A stretch of DNA of 64,000 nucleotides from Galbibacter sp048266365 (GCF_048266365.1 NZ_JBLWZP010000001.1:310001-374000); one strand, 5' to 3'. Numbered from the stretch's first letter, positions 36,018 to 45,481 are shown. A program made the numbers and translations. The notes: a model not told the origin generated them from the letters alone.

Positions 36018-36261
36018 ATTTTTTTGAAAGTTCTTCGGTTAAAACTTGCTTGTAGTCAAAATTGTTATCGGTTTTAATAATTCCCCTAAGTTTTCGAACT
36101 TTTGGAGAAAGTTGCTTTTCCTTGATTTTTACTCTTTCTACAGTTACAAACTTGAAATAGTTCTCGACCATTTCAGAGATGCTTTGCCCTTTTTCCTTTG
36201 CATATTCCTTTGCAATTTTGATAACCTCCTTTTCTATTGTCAAAGTTAATTTAGTGTTCAT
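36007..36261 (-). CDS. Antitoxin of the PIN toxin (DUF6364-like)
   Basis: The 84-residue protein starts with MNTKLTLTIEKEVIKIAKEYAK and GQSISEMVENYF, the pattern of ribbon-helix-helix DNA-binding antitoxins of the DUF6364 type. A C-terminal tail of about 35 residues (DNNFDYKQVLTEELSKKYG) should wrap the toxin. It precedes and overlaps the PIN gene. Such antitoxins usually repress their own promoter. The pair separates locus 1 from the next sigma gene. Confidence 0.85.
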   Translation of the reverse strand: MNTKLTLTIEKEVIKIAKEYAKEKGQSISEMVENYFKFVTVERVKIKEKQLSPKVRKLRGIIKTDNNFDYKQVLTEELSKKYGI

Positions 36262-36536
36262 AATATTTTCTTTTCAACAAAGGAACGTGTTTAATTTTAA
36301 TATACGTGTTTAGGGTTGCGGTATTAGGGCTCCGGACTTGTCGGGTTGCTCTTTGAGACATTTGTGAAACGTATGCGGCCAGACATCATTAAAATCATTG
36401 ATCGCATAATTACCTATGTGATATTTGTTTTACTCAGAAATGTAGTCGAAATAATTCACCTAGGTTTTGTTTCGGGTCAAAATCTCCAATAAATCCGCTT
36501 TCTTCACGTTCTAACCAATCGTGAACTGACCGGTGG

Positions 36537-37205
36537 CTAAATTCGCTTCATGACATTTTCAGTGATACGATCACATCTACTGAAACCAAATTCAAAGACT
36601 TGTTTGTCATTGACCACCTGGTAGAGTTTTTCTTTAAGCATATCTTTTGACCGGTGCAGACGTATCTTAACATTAGCTACGGTCAGATCCAAAGCGATCG
36701 CAATTTCTTTTAAACTCATTTCTTCCACCTCTTTCATAACGTAGACAGTCCTGTACTTGAGGTCTAAGCTGTCAATAGCATTTTCTAATAATTGTTTTGC
36801 TTCGCTGCGTATCATCTTCTCCTGTGGATTTAATTGCCTGCTATCCGGAATTTCTAAAATGGTGTTGCTTAAATGATCAGAAGAAGTATTTAACTCATAA
36901 ATTCTTCCCTTATCTTTCAGTCTAGCTAAAGATTCATTAATACCTATACGGATAAGCCAAGTGGAAAACTGAGATTGCAATTTAAAGAGATACAGTTTCG
37001 TGAAGGCCTTGACATAGGTGTCTTGCATAATGTCTTCAATCTCTGCTTCATCCTTTAAATAGCTCCTGACGATTCTGTAGAGCTTTTGGTTGTTACGCTT
37101 TACCAGAATCTCATAAAGCTCCTTCTCTCCGGTTAAAATGCGTTTAATGATTTCGTTTTCTTCCAGCTTGTGATTTTTAACATCGTTGATTGGTATTGCT
37201 TCCAT
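36537..37205 (-). CDS. ECF-type sigma factor without adjacent anti-sigma gene
   Basis: The 222-residue product has region 2 at residues about 25-95 (LKDEAEIEDIMQDTYVKAFTKL, FSTWLIRIGINESLARLK) and region 4 at about 140-195 (MKEVEEMSLKEIAIALDL, NVKIRLHRSKDMLKEKL). The C-terminal extension of about 25 residues (FGFSRCDRITENVMKRI) contains a Cys and may carry a regulatory site. No anti-sigma gene adjoins it; its divergent neighbour encodes a DoxX-like membrane protein that could be a target. Control may be by a distant partner or through the tail. Confidence 0.88.
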   Translation of the reverse strand: MEAIPINDVKNHKLEENEIIKRILTGEKELYEILVKRNNQKLYRIVRSYLKDEAEIEDIMQDTYVKAFTKLYLFKLQSQFSTWLIRIGINESLARLKDKGRIYELNTSSDHLSNTILEIPDSRQLNPQEKMIRSEAKQLLENAIDSLDLKYRTVYVMKEVEEMSLKEIAIALDLTVANVKIRLHRSKDMLKEKLYQVVNDKQVFEFGFSRCDRITENVMKRI

Positions 37206-37323
37206 GGTGTGTCTTTTACTTTAGATAGGAAACTGTGAAATAAGTTACAAAATTTTGTATCCTTTTTGCCCATTTACAATCAAAAAGGAGTAACACGTTT
37301 TAAATAACCAAAAAATTATAATC

Positions 37324-37701
37324 ATGAATTCAAATGTTCAACTCGTAAAAAACATCCTTAAGTACACCTTTGGTCTGGTACCTATTGTAGCAGGATTAGA
37401 CAAATTCACCAACATTCTAACCCAATGGACTCAATACATCTCTGATGGATTTGCAGCTATGCTTCCTTTTGAACCTACCACATTTATGATGATCGTGGGT
37501 ATCATAGAAATCGTTGCCGGATTTTTAGTTTTAACGAGAACAAAACTAGGAGCCTATGTGGTCTCGGCATGGCTGGTAGCCATTGCACTTACTTTAATAT
37601 TTAGTTGGACTTATGTAGATGTTGCCGTTAGAGATTTAGTAATGGCCATCGCTGCATTTTCATTAGCAAAATTAGCTGAAGAAAAAAGTAAAACTGCTTA
37701 A
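37324..37701 (+). CDS. DoxX-like four-helix membrane protein
   Basis: The 125-residue protein has four membrane segments (ILKYTFGLVPIVAGLDKF, MMIVGIIEIVAGFLVL, YVVSAWLVAIALTLIF, VRDLVMAIAAFSLA) with charges between them, as in the DoxX family. Members are linked to respiratory or oxidative-stress membrane functions but are poorly defined. It is divergent from the ECF sigma gene, with 118 bases between the starts, and may belong to that regulon. Confidence 0.8.
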   Translation: MNSNVQLVKNILKYTFGLVPIVAGLDKFTNILTQWTQYISDGFAAMLPFEPTTFMMIVGIIEIVAGFLVLTRTKLGAYVVSAWLVAIALTLIFSWTYVDVAVRDLVMAIAAFSLAKLAEEKSKTA

Positions 37702-37820
37702 GCAATCTATCTTATGTTTCATTTAGGATACATTTATTGCGATTACGCACTATAAAGTTTAATGCAACAACATGAATTACGCTCAAGAAGCGATAAGATA
37801 AAGGTTGGTTTGACATGAAA

Positions 37821-37857
37821 GAAAAATGGGGTATCCTGCTAGGGTATCTCATTTTTC
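37821..37857. terminator. Bidirectional terminator between converging genes
   Basis: GAAAAATGGGGTATCC pairs with GGGTATCTCATTTTTC through its length with three G-T pairs, around a short loop. A-run and T-run flank the stem in both directions. It lies between the DoxX-like gene (plus) and the FecI-type gene (minus), so it can stop both. Confidence 0.8.
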
Positions 37858-37896
37858 TGCTTTAAAAGTATTCTATCATCAACTTAAAGTGAATCC

Positions 37897-38478
37897 TTAA
37901 TTTATGTGAAACAGATGAAAAAACATAAATACAGCCTTGTATTTTTCACCCAACTTTGCTCTTAATACCGAGAAGGCTTTGGTGATCTGAGCTTCTACCG
38001 TTTTTACAGAAACACTTAAATGTTCCGCAATTTCCTGATTGGTGAGTCCCTCTTTTTTACTGAGGATAAAAACCTGTTTACACTTTTCTGGTAGATGGCT
38101 GATTTCCTTATCAACGATAGCAAGCATTTTATCAAAGGAATCATTGGTGGATTGATCCATAATTTCTCCCAAAGACGCTACATATTTTTCCTGCAATACC
38201 ATCCTAGCCCTATGCTTTTGGATATAGTTTATAGACTCATTATAGACGGATTTAAACAAGAAGCTCTGAATCGAATAGGCTTCATCCAGACGATTACGAA
38301 AATCCCAAGTTTTTAAGAACACATTTTGTACCATATCCTGTGCCATGTCTTGATCACAAACCAGTGACAGCGCATACGCATGCAGTCTTCTATGGTAGGT
38401 GTTTAGCAAATACAGGTATGCTGTTTCATTACCATTTTTTAACTGCTGAACCAAAATAGCGTTGTCTGTTAAATCCAT
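37897..38478 (-). CDS. FecI-type ECF sigma factor
   Basis: The 193-residue protein belongs to the Bacteroidota sigma-70 expansion group: region 2 with CDQDMAQDMVQNVFLKTWDF and SIQSFLFKSVYNESINYIQKH, region 4 with LSKKEGLTNQEIAEHLSVSVKTVEAQI. It is divergent from the fecR gene, with 95 bases between starts; in most such systems the two genes run in the same direction. It should be released by FecR when the STN-bearing SusC downstream binds its glycan, and then drive the susC/susD operon. Confidence 0.9.
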   Translation of the reverse strand: MDLTDNAILVQQLKNGNETAYLYLLNTYHRRLHAYALSLVCDQDMAQDMVQNVFLKTWDFRNRLDEAYSIQSFLFKSVYNESINYIQKHRARMVLQEKYVASLGEIMDQSTNDSFDKMLAIVDKEISHLPEKCKQVFILSKKEGLTNQEIAEHLSVSVKTVEAQITKAFSVLRAKLGEKYKAVFMFFHLFHIN

Positions 38479-38603
38479 GGATTATCGATTAAGTGCTTAA
38501 AAATAGGATTAATTGCATGGATTTAATACGAAATCGGCAAAATAATCCTGCAAACTATTAGGGTTATCAAAATTTGTCTTGTATTACTAGTAAAGACCAT
38601 ACT

Positions 38604-39767
38604 ATGATTTCTTCGGAATTCGAAACTATAATAGAAAAATTTTTAAGCTGCTCCGCCAGCAGGGAAGAACTTGAGGCATTAGAGACTTGGTTACAGCTCC
38701 CTGAAAATGAAGCTATTTTCAAGGAGTATATAGAAGCCGATTATGCACTGGTTCTCGGTGTAAACGATCCGGATCCAAGTGTAATTCGGAAAAGGTTACT
38801 GGAGAAGATACGAAACGAGCAGAAAAAGGAAAATGAGCGTAGTGGATTCCGCCACTTTTTAAAATATGCTGCCATGGTTGTAGTGGCATTAGGACTTTTC
38901 TATTTTGCAGGTCAAGAATTTCTAAACTCCTCCAATAACATCGCTGTAGTTCCAAAACAAGAAGCCATAACGCTGGAACTGGACAATGGAGAAGTTGTCA
39001 TTATCCCGGAAATCGGATCCTCTAACATTACCGATGCTAAAGGAAAGGTAATAGGTCAGCAACAAGGAGAACAACTTAGTTATGATCAATTACCTTCCCG
39101 AAAAGAATTGCATTACAATACCTTAAAGGTACCCTTTGGCAGGCGTTTTAACCTTACACTTTCCGATGGAACCAAGGTTTTCTTAAATGCAGGAAGTTCT
39201 ATGCGCTATCCAACAGCATTTTTACCGGGGAAGAGAAGACAGGTGTTTTTAGAAGGAGAAGCCTACTTTGATGTTATCCATAATGATAATCTCTTTGAAG
39301 TATCGATGGATCCGATAACCGTTAAAGTATTTGGAACTCAGTTCAACGTTTCTAACTACCCCGAGGATAAGGATACCGAAATAGTCTTACTAAAGGGCTC
39401 TGTGGGGCTCACTGCTGCAGACAAGAAAGCGGAGCAGCAACAAACAGTTTTCCTCGAGCCCGGTTATAAAGGTGCTTTCAATAAGGAGGATCGTCGTATT
39501 AGCACCCAAAAGGTGGACACGAACTTATTTACCGGCTGGATGAATGGTGATATGGTATTTAGAAACACCTCTTTTGCGAACATTCTAAAAAAATTAGAAC
39601 GGCAATATAATGTTACCATTGTCAATAACAATACGGCATTAGCACAAGAGCATTTCAATGCAACCATTGCCACGAAAGATGAAGCCATTGAACAGGTATT
39701 GGGTTATTTCAATACCCTCCATGGAATTGACTATAGTATTATCGATAACAAAATAGTAATCAATTAA
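38604..39767 (+). CDS. FecR-type anti-sigma factor
   Basis: I use ATG 38604 (MISSEFETIIEKFL), since the ten residues upstream do not look coding. The 387-residue product has an N-terminal cytoplasmic anti-sigma segment, one membrane helix (FLKYAAMVVVALGLFYFAG), a FecR beta domain (LPSRKELHYNTLKVPFGRRF, LSDGTKVFLNAGSSM, VFLEGEAYFDV) and a C-terminal DUF4974/STN-like part (GWMNGDMVFRNTSFANILKKLE). It carries the signal from the outer-membrane transporter encoded next to the divergent FecI-type sigma factor. Confidence 0.92.
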   Translation: MISSEFETIIEKFLSCSASREELEALETWLQLPENEAIFKEYIEADYALVLGVNDPDPSVIRKRLLEKIRNEQKKENERSGFRHFLKYAAMVVVALGLFYFAGQEFLNSSNNIAVVPKQEAITLELDNGEVVIIPEIGSSNITDAKGKVIGQQQGEQLSYDQLPSRKELHYNTLKVPFGRRFNLTLSDGTKVFLNAGSSMRYPTAFLPGKRRQVFLEGEAYFDVIHNDNLFEVSMDPITVKVFGTQFNVSNYPEDKDTEIVLLKGSVGLTAADKKAEQQQTVFLEPGYKGAFNKEDRRISTQKVDTNLFTGWMNGDMVFRNTSFANILKKLERQYNVTIVNNNTALAQEHFNATIATKDEAIEQVLGYFNTLHGIDYSIIDNKIVIN

Positions 39768-39779
39768 AACCAAGTGCCT

Positions 39780-39893
39780 ATGATGAAAAAAACCTTCCCC
39801 AAACTACATAGCGCTCTTTTCGCCAAGTACCGTGTAAAAACTGAAGAATCGGAAAATGGTGCAACATTTCCCGATTCGGTGTCAAGAGATTGA
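39780..39893 (+). CDS. Possible 37-codon small ORF in the susC leader
   Basis: An ATGATG start 12 bases past the fecR stop opens a frame of 37 codons (KKTFPKLHSALFAKYRVK, then ENGATFPD) ending at TGA 39891-39893. The final part covers the leader hairpin. In the corresponding frame the hairpin in front of the locus 1 susC encodes a similar PEDVGAFPG, but there no start codon is available. It could therefore be a real small peptide, or simply structured leader RNA read as protein. Confidence 0.3.
   Translation: MMKKTFPKLHSALFAKYRVKTEESENGATFPDSVSRD
39847..39876 (+). promoter_or_regulatory. Leader hairpin before susC of locus 2
   Basis: AATCGGAAAATG pairs with CATTTCCCGATT around a six-base loop with one bulged C. 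Compared with the locus 1 hairpin, the third pair is T-A instead of C-G, a compensated change, and the loop sequence differs. It ends 51 bases before the chosen susC start, against 54 bases in locus 1. An ATG inside the stem (39856) is in frame with susC. Confidence 0.6.
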
Positions 39894-39927
39894 ATATCTA
39901 AAACAATCTTTAAAAACATTCAAAACT

Positions 39928-42900
39928 ATGCAAAAACCATTAATACCCGGTAGAAATTCTACCTGGGTTGTAAAATTTGATCTGAAAATGAAGTTATCGC
40001 TTCTACTTTTGATAACCGCAGGCTTTGTTATGCAAGCCAACGATTCCTACTCCCAAAGGGCTAAGATATCCCTTGATATGGAGGATGTGAGTGTTGAAAG
40101 CGTATTAGACGAAATTGAATCAACATCTGAGTTTAAGTTCTTTTTCAACACCAAGACTGTAGACCTGGATCGCAAGGTCACTATTAAAGCCAATAAGATG
40201 CCGATTAAAAAGGTCATGGAACTGATATTCAATCAGGGCCACACCAAGGTAATCTTAAAGGACCGTACCATTATATTAAAACAAATGGATGAAGCTTCTC
40301 AACAGAAGACCCCGTTCAACAACTCAACTTCCATGTCAACCACCACCGTCCAACAAGAAGTCAGTGGGACTGTGATGGATTCCAATGGTGTGCCTCTAGT
40401 AGGAGCGAATGTCGTAGAGAAGGGAACCACCAATGGAGTCACTGTTGATTTTGACGGTAATTTTACCATTTCAATATCAGGTGATACTGCTGTTTTAGTG
40501 GTGTCTTATATTGGTTTTGATCCTCAGGAAGTAACAGCAACCTCCGGGGCTACCTTAAATGTGATATTAGAAGAAAGTACCGCTGCCTTAGATGAGGTAG
40601 TGGTAGTAGGTTACGGTACCCAAAAGAAAGTAAATATTACAGGTGCCATAACCTCAATTAATACTGCAGAAATCAACGAGGTACCGACAAGTAATTTGTC
40701 AAACGCTCTTGCAGGTCGTGCTCCGGGTGTTAACATCACAAATACTTCCGGTTTAGCCGGTGCTTCCTCGGACATTAGAATCCGAGGAGGGTTTGGGGAG
40801 CCCCTGTATGTCATTGACGGCATAGTAAGAGATAAAGAAGCATTCGATGCCCTTAATGCTAATGAAGTTGAACAACTAAGTTTTTTAAAGGATGCAGCTA
40901 CAGCTTCTATTTATGGATCTAGAGCGGGTAACGGAGTTGTTCTGGTTACGACCAAAAAAGGTCGTAATCAAAAACCGGTCTTCAATTTTCAAACCTCCTA
41001 TACCACATCCTCTCCAACTCAGACGCTGCTTTCGGATTTGACCACGGCAACGGATGAACTTATATATCAAAATAGAGTGGCAGCCTTTAACGGTACCACA
41101 CCTCCTAACGGACCCGAAGAGTTCGCGTATTTTGAGAATAGGAGCTATAATGTGAATGATATGATATGGAGGAATCCTAACTCTTTGGATTATACCATGA
41201 GCGTTAACGGCGGTAGTGAATCCATCACCTATTTTACCTTGGCGAGTTATCGCGGACAACAAGGATCTTTTAAAGGCTTGGATTATAACAAGTTTAATGT
41301 GCGTTCCAATGTGTCGGCCAAACTGTCAAAGAGCATTACTTTAGATGTGAATCTTGCAGCAAGTCAACAAAACCACGATCGGTTTTATTGGCCGTTCTCA
41401 CCGGATGATGATTATGATGTTTCCGATCTTTATCGCGTAACATTTAACTGGCCTAAAACATATCCGTTTTACACCACAGCAGACGGCACTCCCAGTAACG
41501 AGGTTACGGATTACCCGGTTCAAACACCCATGGGAAGTTGGCTCGCTTGGAGTGTTATTGATCAAATCGTAGGAGATCGATACATCAAAACCAGAAAGCG
41601 CCAACTGAATTCTCTTATTGCATTAGATATTGATTTGGGTACCTATATCAAAGGACTTTCTACAAAATTTGTAGGAAGCTATGTAGCCAAGGACTATATG
41701 AGAAAACATTATTTGACCTTTCAGGAAAACTACGTTTTCAATCAGGCAGACCCGGACGGAAACCGATTTATCCCGGGGGCACCGGATCCGAATAAGACCA
41801 ACACCTTTACCTTTAGCAATAACCAAGAGTTCTTGAGTTATGATATCAATACGGCTAGAGAGTATCAGCTTAACTGGTTTATCAACTACGATAACAGGTT
41901 TGAGAATCACGGAATCAAAGCCATGGCAGTATTTGAACAGGCTGAAAACGGACTCTACGGAGCCTATGCTAAAGCAGAAGATCCACTAACACATATGGAT
42001 CAGGACTTTGTGTATTCAACGGACTCTGAGCGGAGATATGGTAGTGGCTACGAAGAAATAGGAGCCAGGCAGTCTCTAATAGGTCGTGTGAATTATGACT
42101 TTAAAGAAAAGTATATCGCTGAGTTTTCATTTCGTTATGATGGGAATACGTTATTCCCGGAGCATAAGCGATGGGGATTCTTTCCTTCCTTCTCTGCAGC
42201 CTGGAGGATTTCAGAGGAATCCTTTATGTCTGGAGTCAGTTGGATAAACGAACTCAAAATAAGAGGTTCCTATGGAACAACGGGGAACGATTTAGATATT
42301 AATAACGATAAGATAGCTCCATTTTCGTTTCTTAACACCTATGGCAATAGGGGTAGTTATATTTTTGGAGGTGACCTGTATCGTGGTATCGGCCCCGGTG
42401 CAACACCAAATCCGAACCTAACCTGGGCGACATCCACCACCTATAACGCCGGGGTAAACTTCGAGCTATTGGATCGAAAACTTATCGGATCCATAGATGT
42501 ATTTAAAAAAGAAGAGGTCGATATCTTAGGGTCGAGACTGGTTACTTTACCGGCGAGTTATGGTCAAGCCTTAGCGCCAGAAAATTATGCGGAACGTTCA
42601 TGGCGCGGAGGTGAATTCTCCATCATGTGGCGTGACTTTTCAGAAGATGGAAAGTTCAGATATTCCATATACGCAAACATTGGTTATGCTAAGGATCAAT
42701 GGGATAAAATCGATCAGGATCCAATTTTTGAACCTGGAGGGCTAAGAGCTTCCGAATCCAAAATAGGACAGCCTATTGACCGTATTTTTGGTTTAAGATC
42801 TAAGGGTATAATACGTACCCAAGAACAAGTTGATGAGCTTATAGCTCAAGGCTTTACACAATACGGTCGAGATCCTTATCTGGGAGGGCTGCTTTTTGAA

Positions 42901-43470
42901 GATGTCCGAGGCGATGGTTATTCCAAAGGGCCGGATGGTAAAATTGACGGAAATGACTTTCAACTCCTATCCGAGAACGCCATCCCCAGGGTAAACTATG
43001 GCTTTGGTTTTAATCTGGGTTATGGAAACTTCTCTATAGCAGCGCATTTTCAAGGCGTCACCAATTACGATCGTATCATAAGCAACCAAGAAGGGGCAGG
43101 GATGCGGCAACACGGTGGAACCGTACGTCCTTACTATCCAATTTGGGCAAGTGATGTTTGGACTCCCGATAATCCAGATGCTAAATATCCTCGTGTTATT
43201 GGAAAAAACTGGTATGAGTCAGGCACGGGTTCTACTTCTTATTGGATTCATAATGGCGCTTATGTGCGTTTGAAAAATTTAAACATAGGCTATAGCTTAC
43301 CTGAAGATGTATTGAAAACCTTTGGCGTATCAAGTATCCAGTTGTTTTTCAACGGAACCAACTTGTTTAGTATTTCAGACATTACAGAATTTCATGATCC
43401 TGAACAAAAGAATTACGATTCTTACCCTGTGATGAAATCGTATTCTCTTGGTATGAACCTTAAATTTTAA
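39928..43470 (+). CDS. SusC-type TonB-dependent transporter with STN domain (locus 2)
   Basis: I prefer ATG 39928 (MQKPLIPGRN), since the longer frame from 39856 begins inside the leader hairpin. The 1180-residue product has a signal segment (MKLSLLLLITAGFVMQA), an STN domain at about 45-120 (ISLDMEDVSVESVLDEIE, VTIKANKMPIKKVMELI), a carboxypeptidase-regulatory-like domain (VSGTVMDSNGVPLVGANV), the TonB plug (EVVVVGYGTQKKVNITGA) and a barrel ending in KSYSLGMNLKF. The STN domain is the signalling module that contacts FecR, consistent with the adjacent FecI/FecR genes. susD follows by nine bases. Confidence 0.95.
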   Translation: MQKPLIPGRNSTWVVKFDLKMKLSLLLLITAGFVMQANDSYSQRAKISLDMEDVSVESVLDEIESTSEFKFFFNTKTVDLDRKVTIKANKMPIKKVMELIFNQGHTKVILKDRTIILKQMDEASQQKTPFNNSTSMSTTTVQQEVSGTVMDSNGVPLVGANVVEKGTTNGVTVDFDGNFTISISGDTAVLVVSYIGFDPQEVTATSGATLNVILEESTAALDEVVVVGYGTQKKVNITGAITSINTAEINEVPTSNLSNALAGRAPGVNITNTSGLAGASSDIRIRGGFGEPLYVIDGIVRDKEAFDALNANEVEQLSFLKDAATASIYGSRAGNGVVLVTTKKGRNQKPVFNFQTSYTTSSPTQTLLSDLTTATDELIYQNRVAAFNGTTPPNGPEEFAYFENRSYNVNDMIWRNPNSLDYTMSVNGGSESITYFTLASYRGQQGSFKGLDYNKFNVRSNVSAKLSKSITLDVNLAASQQNHDRFYWPFSPDDDYDVSDLYRVTFNWPKTYPFYTTADGTPSNEVTDYPVQTPMGSWLAWSVIDQIVGDRYIKTRKRQLNSLIALDIDLGTYIKGLSTKFVGSYVAKDYMRKHYLTFQENYVFNQADPDGNRFIPGAPDPNKTNTFTFSNNQEFLSYDINTAREYQLNWFINYDNRFENHGIKAMAVFEQAENGLYGAYAKAEDPLTHMDQDFVYSTDSERRYGSGYEEIGARQSLIGRVNYDFKEKYIAEFSFRYDGNTLFPEHKRWGFFPSFSAAWRISEESFMSGVSWINELKIRGSYGTTGNDLDINNDKIAPFSFLNTYGNRGSYIFGGDLYRGIGPGATPNPNLTWATSTTYNAGVNFELLDRKLIGSIDVFKKEEVDILGSRLVTLPASYGQALAPENYAERSWRGGEFSIMWRDFSEDGKFRYSIYANIGYAKDQWDKIDQDPIFEPGGLRASESKIGQPIDRIFGLRSKGIIRTQEQVDELIAQGFTQYGRDPYLGGLLFEDVRGDGYSKGPDGKIDGNDFQLLSENAIPRVNYGFGFNLGYGNFSIAAHFQGVTNYDRIISNQEGAGMRQHGGTVRPYYPIWASDVWTPDNPDAKYPRVIGKNWYESGTGSTSYWIHNGAYVRLKNLNIGYSLPEDVLKTFGVSSIQLFFNGTNLFSISDITEFHDPEQKNYDSYPVMKSYSLGMNLKF

Positions 43471-43479
43471 ATCAGAACA

Positions 43480-45240
43480 ATGAAAAAACTTATATATATT
43501 TTTGGACTTTTTATTGCGTTATCAAGTTGCTCTGATACGCTCGATATCGAAAACATCGATAGTTACAACCCGGATGCCGTTTGGAATGACGAAAATCTCG
43601 CTACAGCCTATCTGGCCAATCTATACCCCTTATTTGGTAATTGGGATGCCCAGGCAGACCGACTAAGCGAACAATTGGCGGGTATTGAATGGTACTCGGA
43701 TCGAATTACCATTTCAAATGGAAATTTTAAGTACTGGGATTACGATACCATAAGACTTATCAATCAGGCTCTTGTCGGCCTTGAAGAAGGAACACTTCCA
43801 GAGGAAGTAAAAGACAAGATTAGAGGTCAGGTACTTTTTATGAGAGCTTATGTGTATTTTAAAATGGTAAAATACCATGGAGGTGTGCCTTATCTAAAAA
43901 CACCTTTGGATCGTTACCAGGATGAATTGAATGTGCCCAGGAATTCAACACAAGAGTGTTTTAACTTTATAGAAGAAGACATAAACACGGCTTTAGCACT
44001 ACTTCCGGAGCATATTAATTCTGCATCAGGGGATTATGGGAAAATTGACGGAAATTTCGCTTTAGCCTTTAAGGCCAAAGTGTTGCTCTATAAAGCCTCT
44101 CCGCAGTTTAACCCGACAAATCCATGGGATAACTCCTACTGGCAAGAGGCCAATGCTGTTAATAAAGAGGCCTATGAGTCTTTATTGGCACAAGGTTATG
44201 GACTTGTGGATGACTATTCCAATATTGCTTTAGAAGAAGGGAATAAAGAAGTTGTATTCTCAGTTATTAATAGTTACCCGAATAAAACTGCAAGTTGGGA
44301 TCACGGTGTGCGTCCGGGATCTGAAAGTAGGGGTGCAGCAAGTGCTTGTCCTACTTGGGAGTTTGTGAAGCAGTTTCCAATGAAGGATGGTAGACTATAC
44401 AATGATCCTCAAGGGGCTTACCAGATGACAGATGGGGAGTTCTTGCAAAACTATTGGGAGAACCGAGATCCTAGATTTGATAAGTCCATTGTTTGGAATG
44501 GTAAAATATATGAGGTTTCAGGGAAAACAGGTAAAAGACAATATACATCCCTTGGAATTGCACATGAATTGGATGATTTTGGAGTAAACCCCAATGCAAA
44601 TACCAATTCAACCAACTTGGACCGCTATACGGGATTCTTTATTGTTAAGAACAGCTTACTTAATTTAACCCAGGCAGAGGTACAGCAGTACGATGTAGAT
44701 TTTGTGGTCATGCGCTTTGCTGAGGTGATGTTAAATTATGCCGAAACCGCCAATGAAACCGGGAACTCTGCTTTGGCACTAGAATTACTTAAACAACTCA
44801 GAGAACGTGCCGGCATTGAACCTGGAACAGATGGTAACTTTGGTATCACTGCTGTAGGCAGAGAACAGGTAAGAGAAGCCATCCTTGCTGAAAGAAATAT
44901 TGAACTCTGTTTTGAAGGTCATCGTTTTTGGGACTTACGTAGATTACGATTCTTGGATCGTCTTGATGGAACTACAAAATCAGGAGTCGAAGCTATAGCC
45001 ATTCAGGATGATGGTAGTGAAATGGAAATAAGTCAAGCAAGAACACTCGCGGATACCTATCAGCTGGTGGAAGATGATTTTAAATATTCCATCTTACAAG
45101 TACCGCTTAGTGGTGTAAAAGTAAATACACTTCCGGAGACCTATTACTTTTTCCCGATTCAAAAGGATGTCTTAGACAGAAACCCTGCTTTGGAACAAAA
45201 CAAAGCTTGGGGAGGTACATTTGACCCTACGCTTCCTTAA
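43480..45240 (+). CDS. SusD-like lipoprotein (locus 2)
   Basis: The 586-residue product has a lipobox (FIALSSCSDTL), SusD helices (GQVLFMRAYVYFKMVKYHG, VVMRFAEVMLNYAETANE) and the signature ILAERNIELCFEGHRFWDLRRL. It is larger than the locus 1 SusD, with an insertion around residues 250-400 that may shape the binding surface. No glycoside hydrolase, lyase or sulfatase follows, so the pair either relies on enzymes encoded elsewhere or takes up ready-made oligomers. An intrinsic terminator closes the operon. Confidence 0.95.
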   Translation: MKKLIYIFGLFIALSSCSDTLDIENIDSYNPDAVWNDENLATAYLANLYPLFGNWDAQADRLSEQLAGIEWYSDRITISNGNFKYWDYDTIRLINQALVGLEEGTLPEEVKDKIRGQVLFMRAYVYFKMVKYHGGVPYLKTPLDRYQDELNVPRNSTQECFNFIEEDINTALALLPEHINSASGDYGKIDGNFALAFKAKVLLYKASPQFNPTNPWDNSYWQEANAVNKEAYESLLAQGYGLVDDYSNIALEEGNKEVVFSVINSYPNKTASWDHGVRPGSESRGAASACPTWEFVKQFPMKDGRLYNDPQGAYQMTDGEFLQNYWENRDPRFDKSIVWNGKIYEVSGKTGKRQYTSLGIAHELDDFGVNPNANTNSTNLDRYTGFFIVKNSLLNLTQAEVQQYDVDFVVMRFAEVMLNYAETANETGNSALALELLKQLRERAGIEPGTDGNFGITAVGREQVREAILAERNIELCFEGHRFWDLRRLRFLDRLDGTTKSGVEAIAIQDDGSEMEISQARTLADTYQLVEDDFKYSILQVPLSGVKVNTLPETYYFFPIQKDVLDRNPALEQNKAWGGTFDPTLP

Positions 45241-45265
45241 TTAAGGATTACATAGCATTCAATCG

Positions 45266-45300
45266 CAAAACCTTGCAATATTAAGTTGCAAGGTTTTGTG
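45266..45300 (+). terminator. Intrinsic terminator after susD of locus 2
   Basis: AAAACCTTGCAA (45267-45278) pairs perfectly with TTGCAAGGTTTT (45286-45297), followed by GTGTTTC. It marks the end of the susC-susD operon. Confidence 0.8.
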
Positions 45301-45416
45301 TTTCTAAACTTAAGAAGTGATTTATCGTAACCCACATTACCGTAATGGTCATTGCGATAATTCAATATGTTATGATGTTTGGTGACTACTTTGTTTTGAA
45401 AATAGGTATAATCAAA

Positions 45417-45448
45417 AACACCACCTAAAAATAAATTCAGATGGTGTT
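45417..45448 (-). terminator. Intrinsic terminator after the Wzc-like gene
   Basis: On the minus strand AACACCATCT pairs with AGGTGGTGTT, followed by TTTTGAT. It lies about 34 bases past the stop of the tyrosine kinase gene. Confidence 0.8.
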
Positions 45449-45481
45449 GATACTAAAATGAACGATGAATCATTGCCTTCT

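Noticed and set aside
41623..41910. 95-codon minus-strand frame inside susC of locus 2
   Set aside because: Shadow of a clearly coding TonB-dependent transporter.
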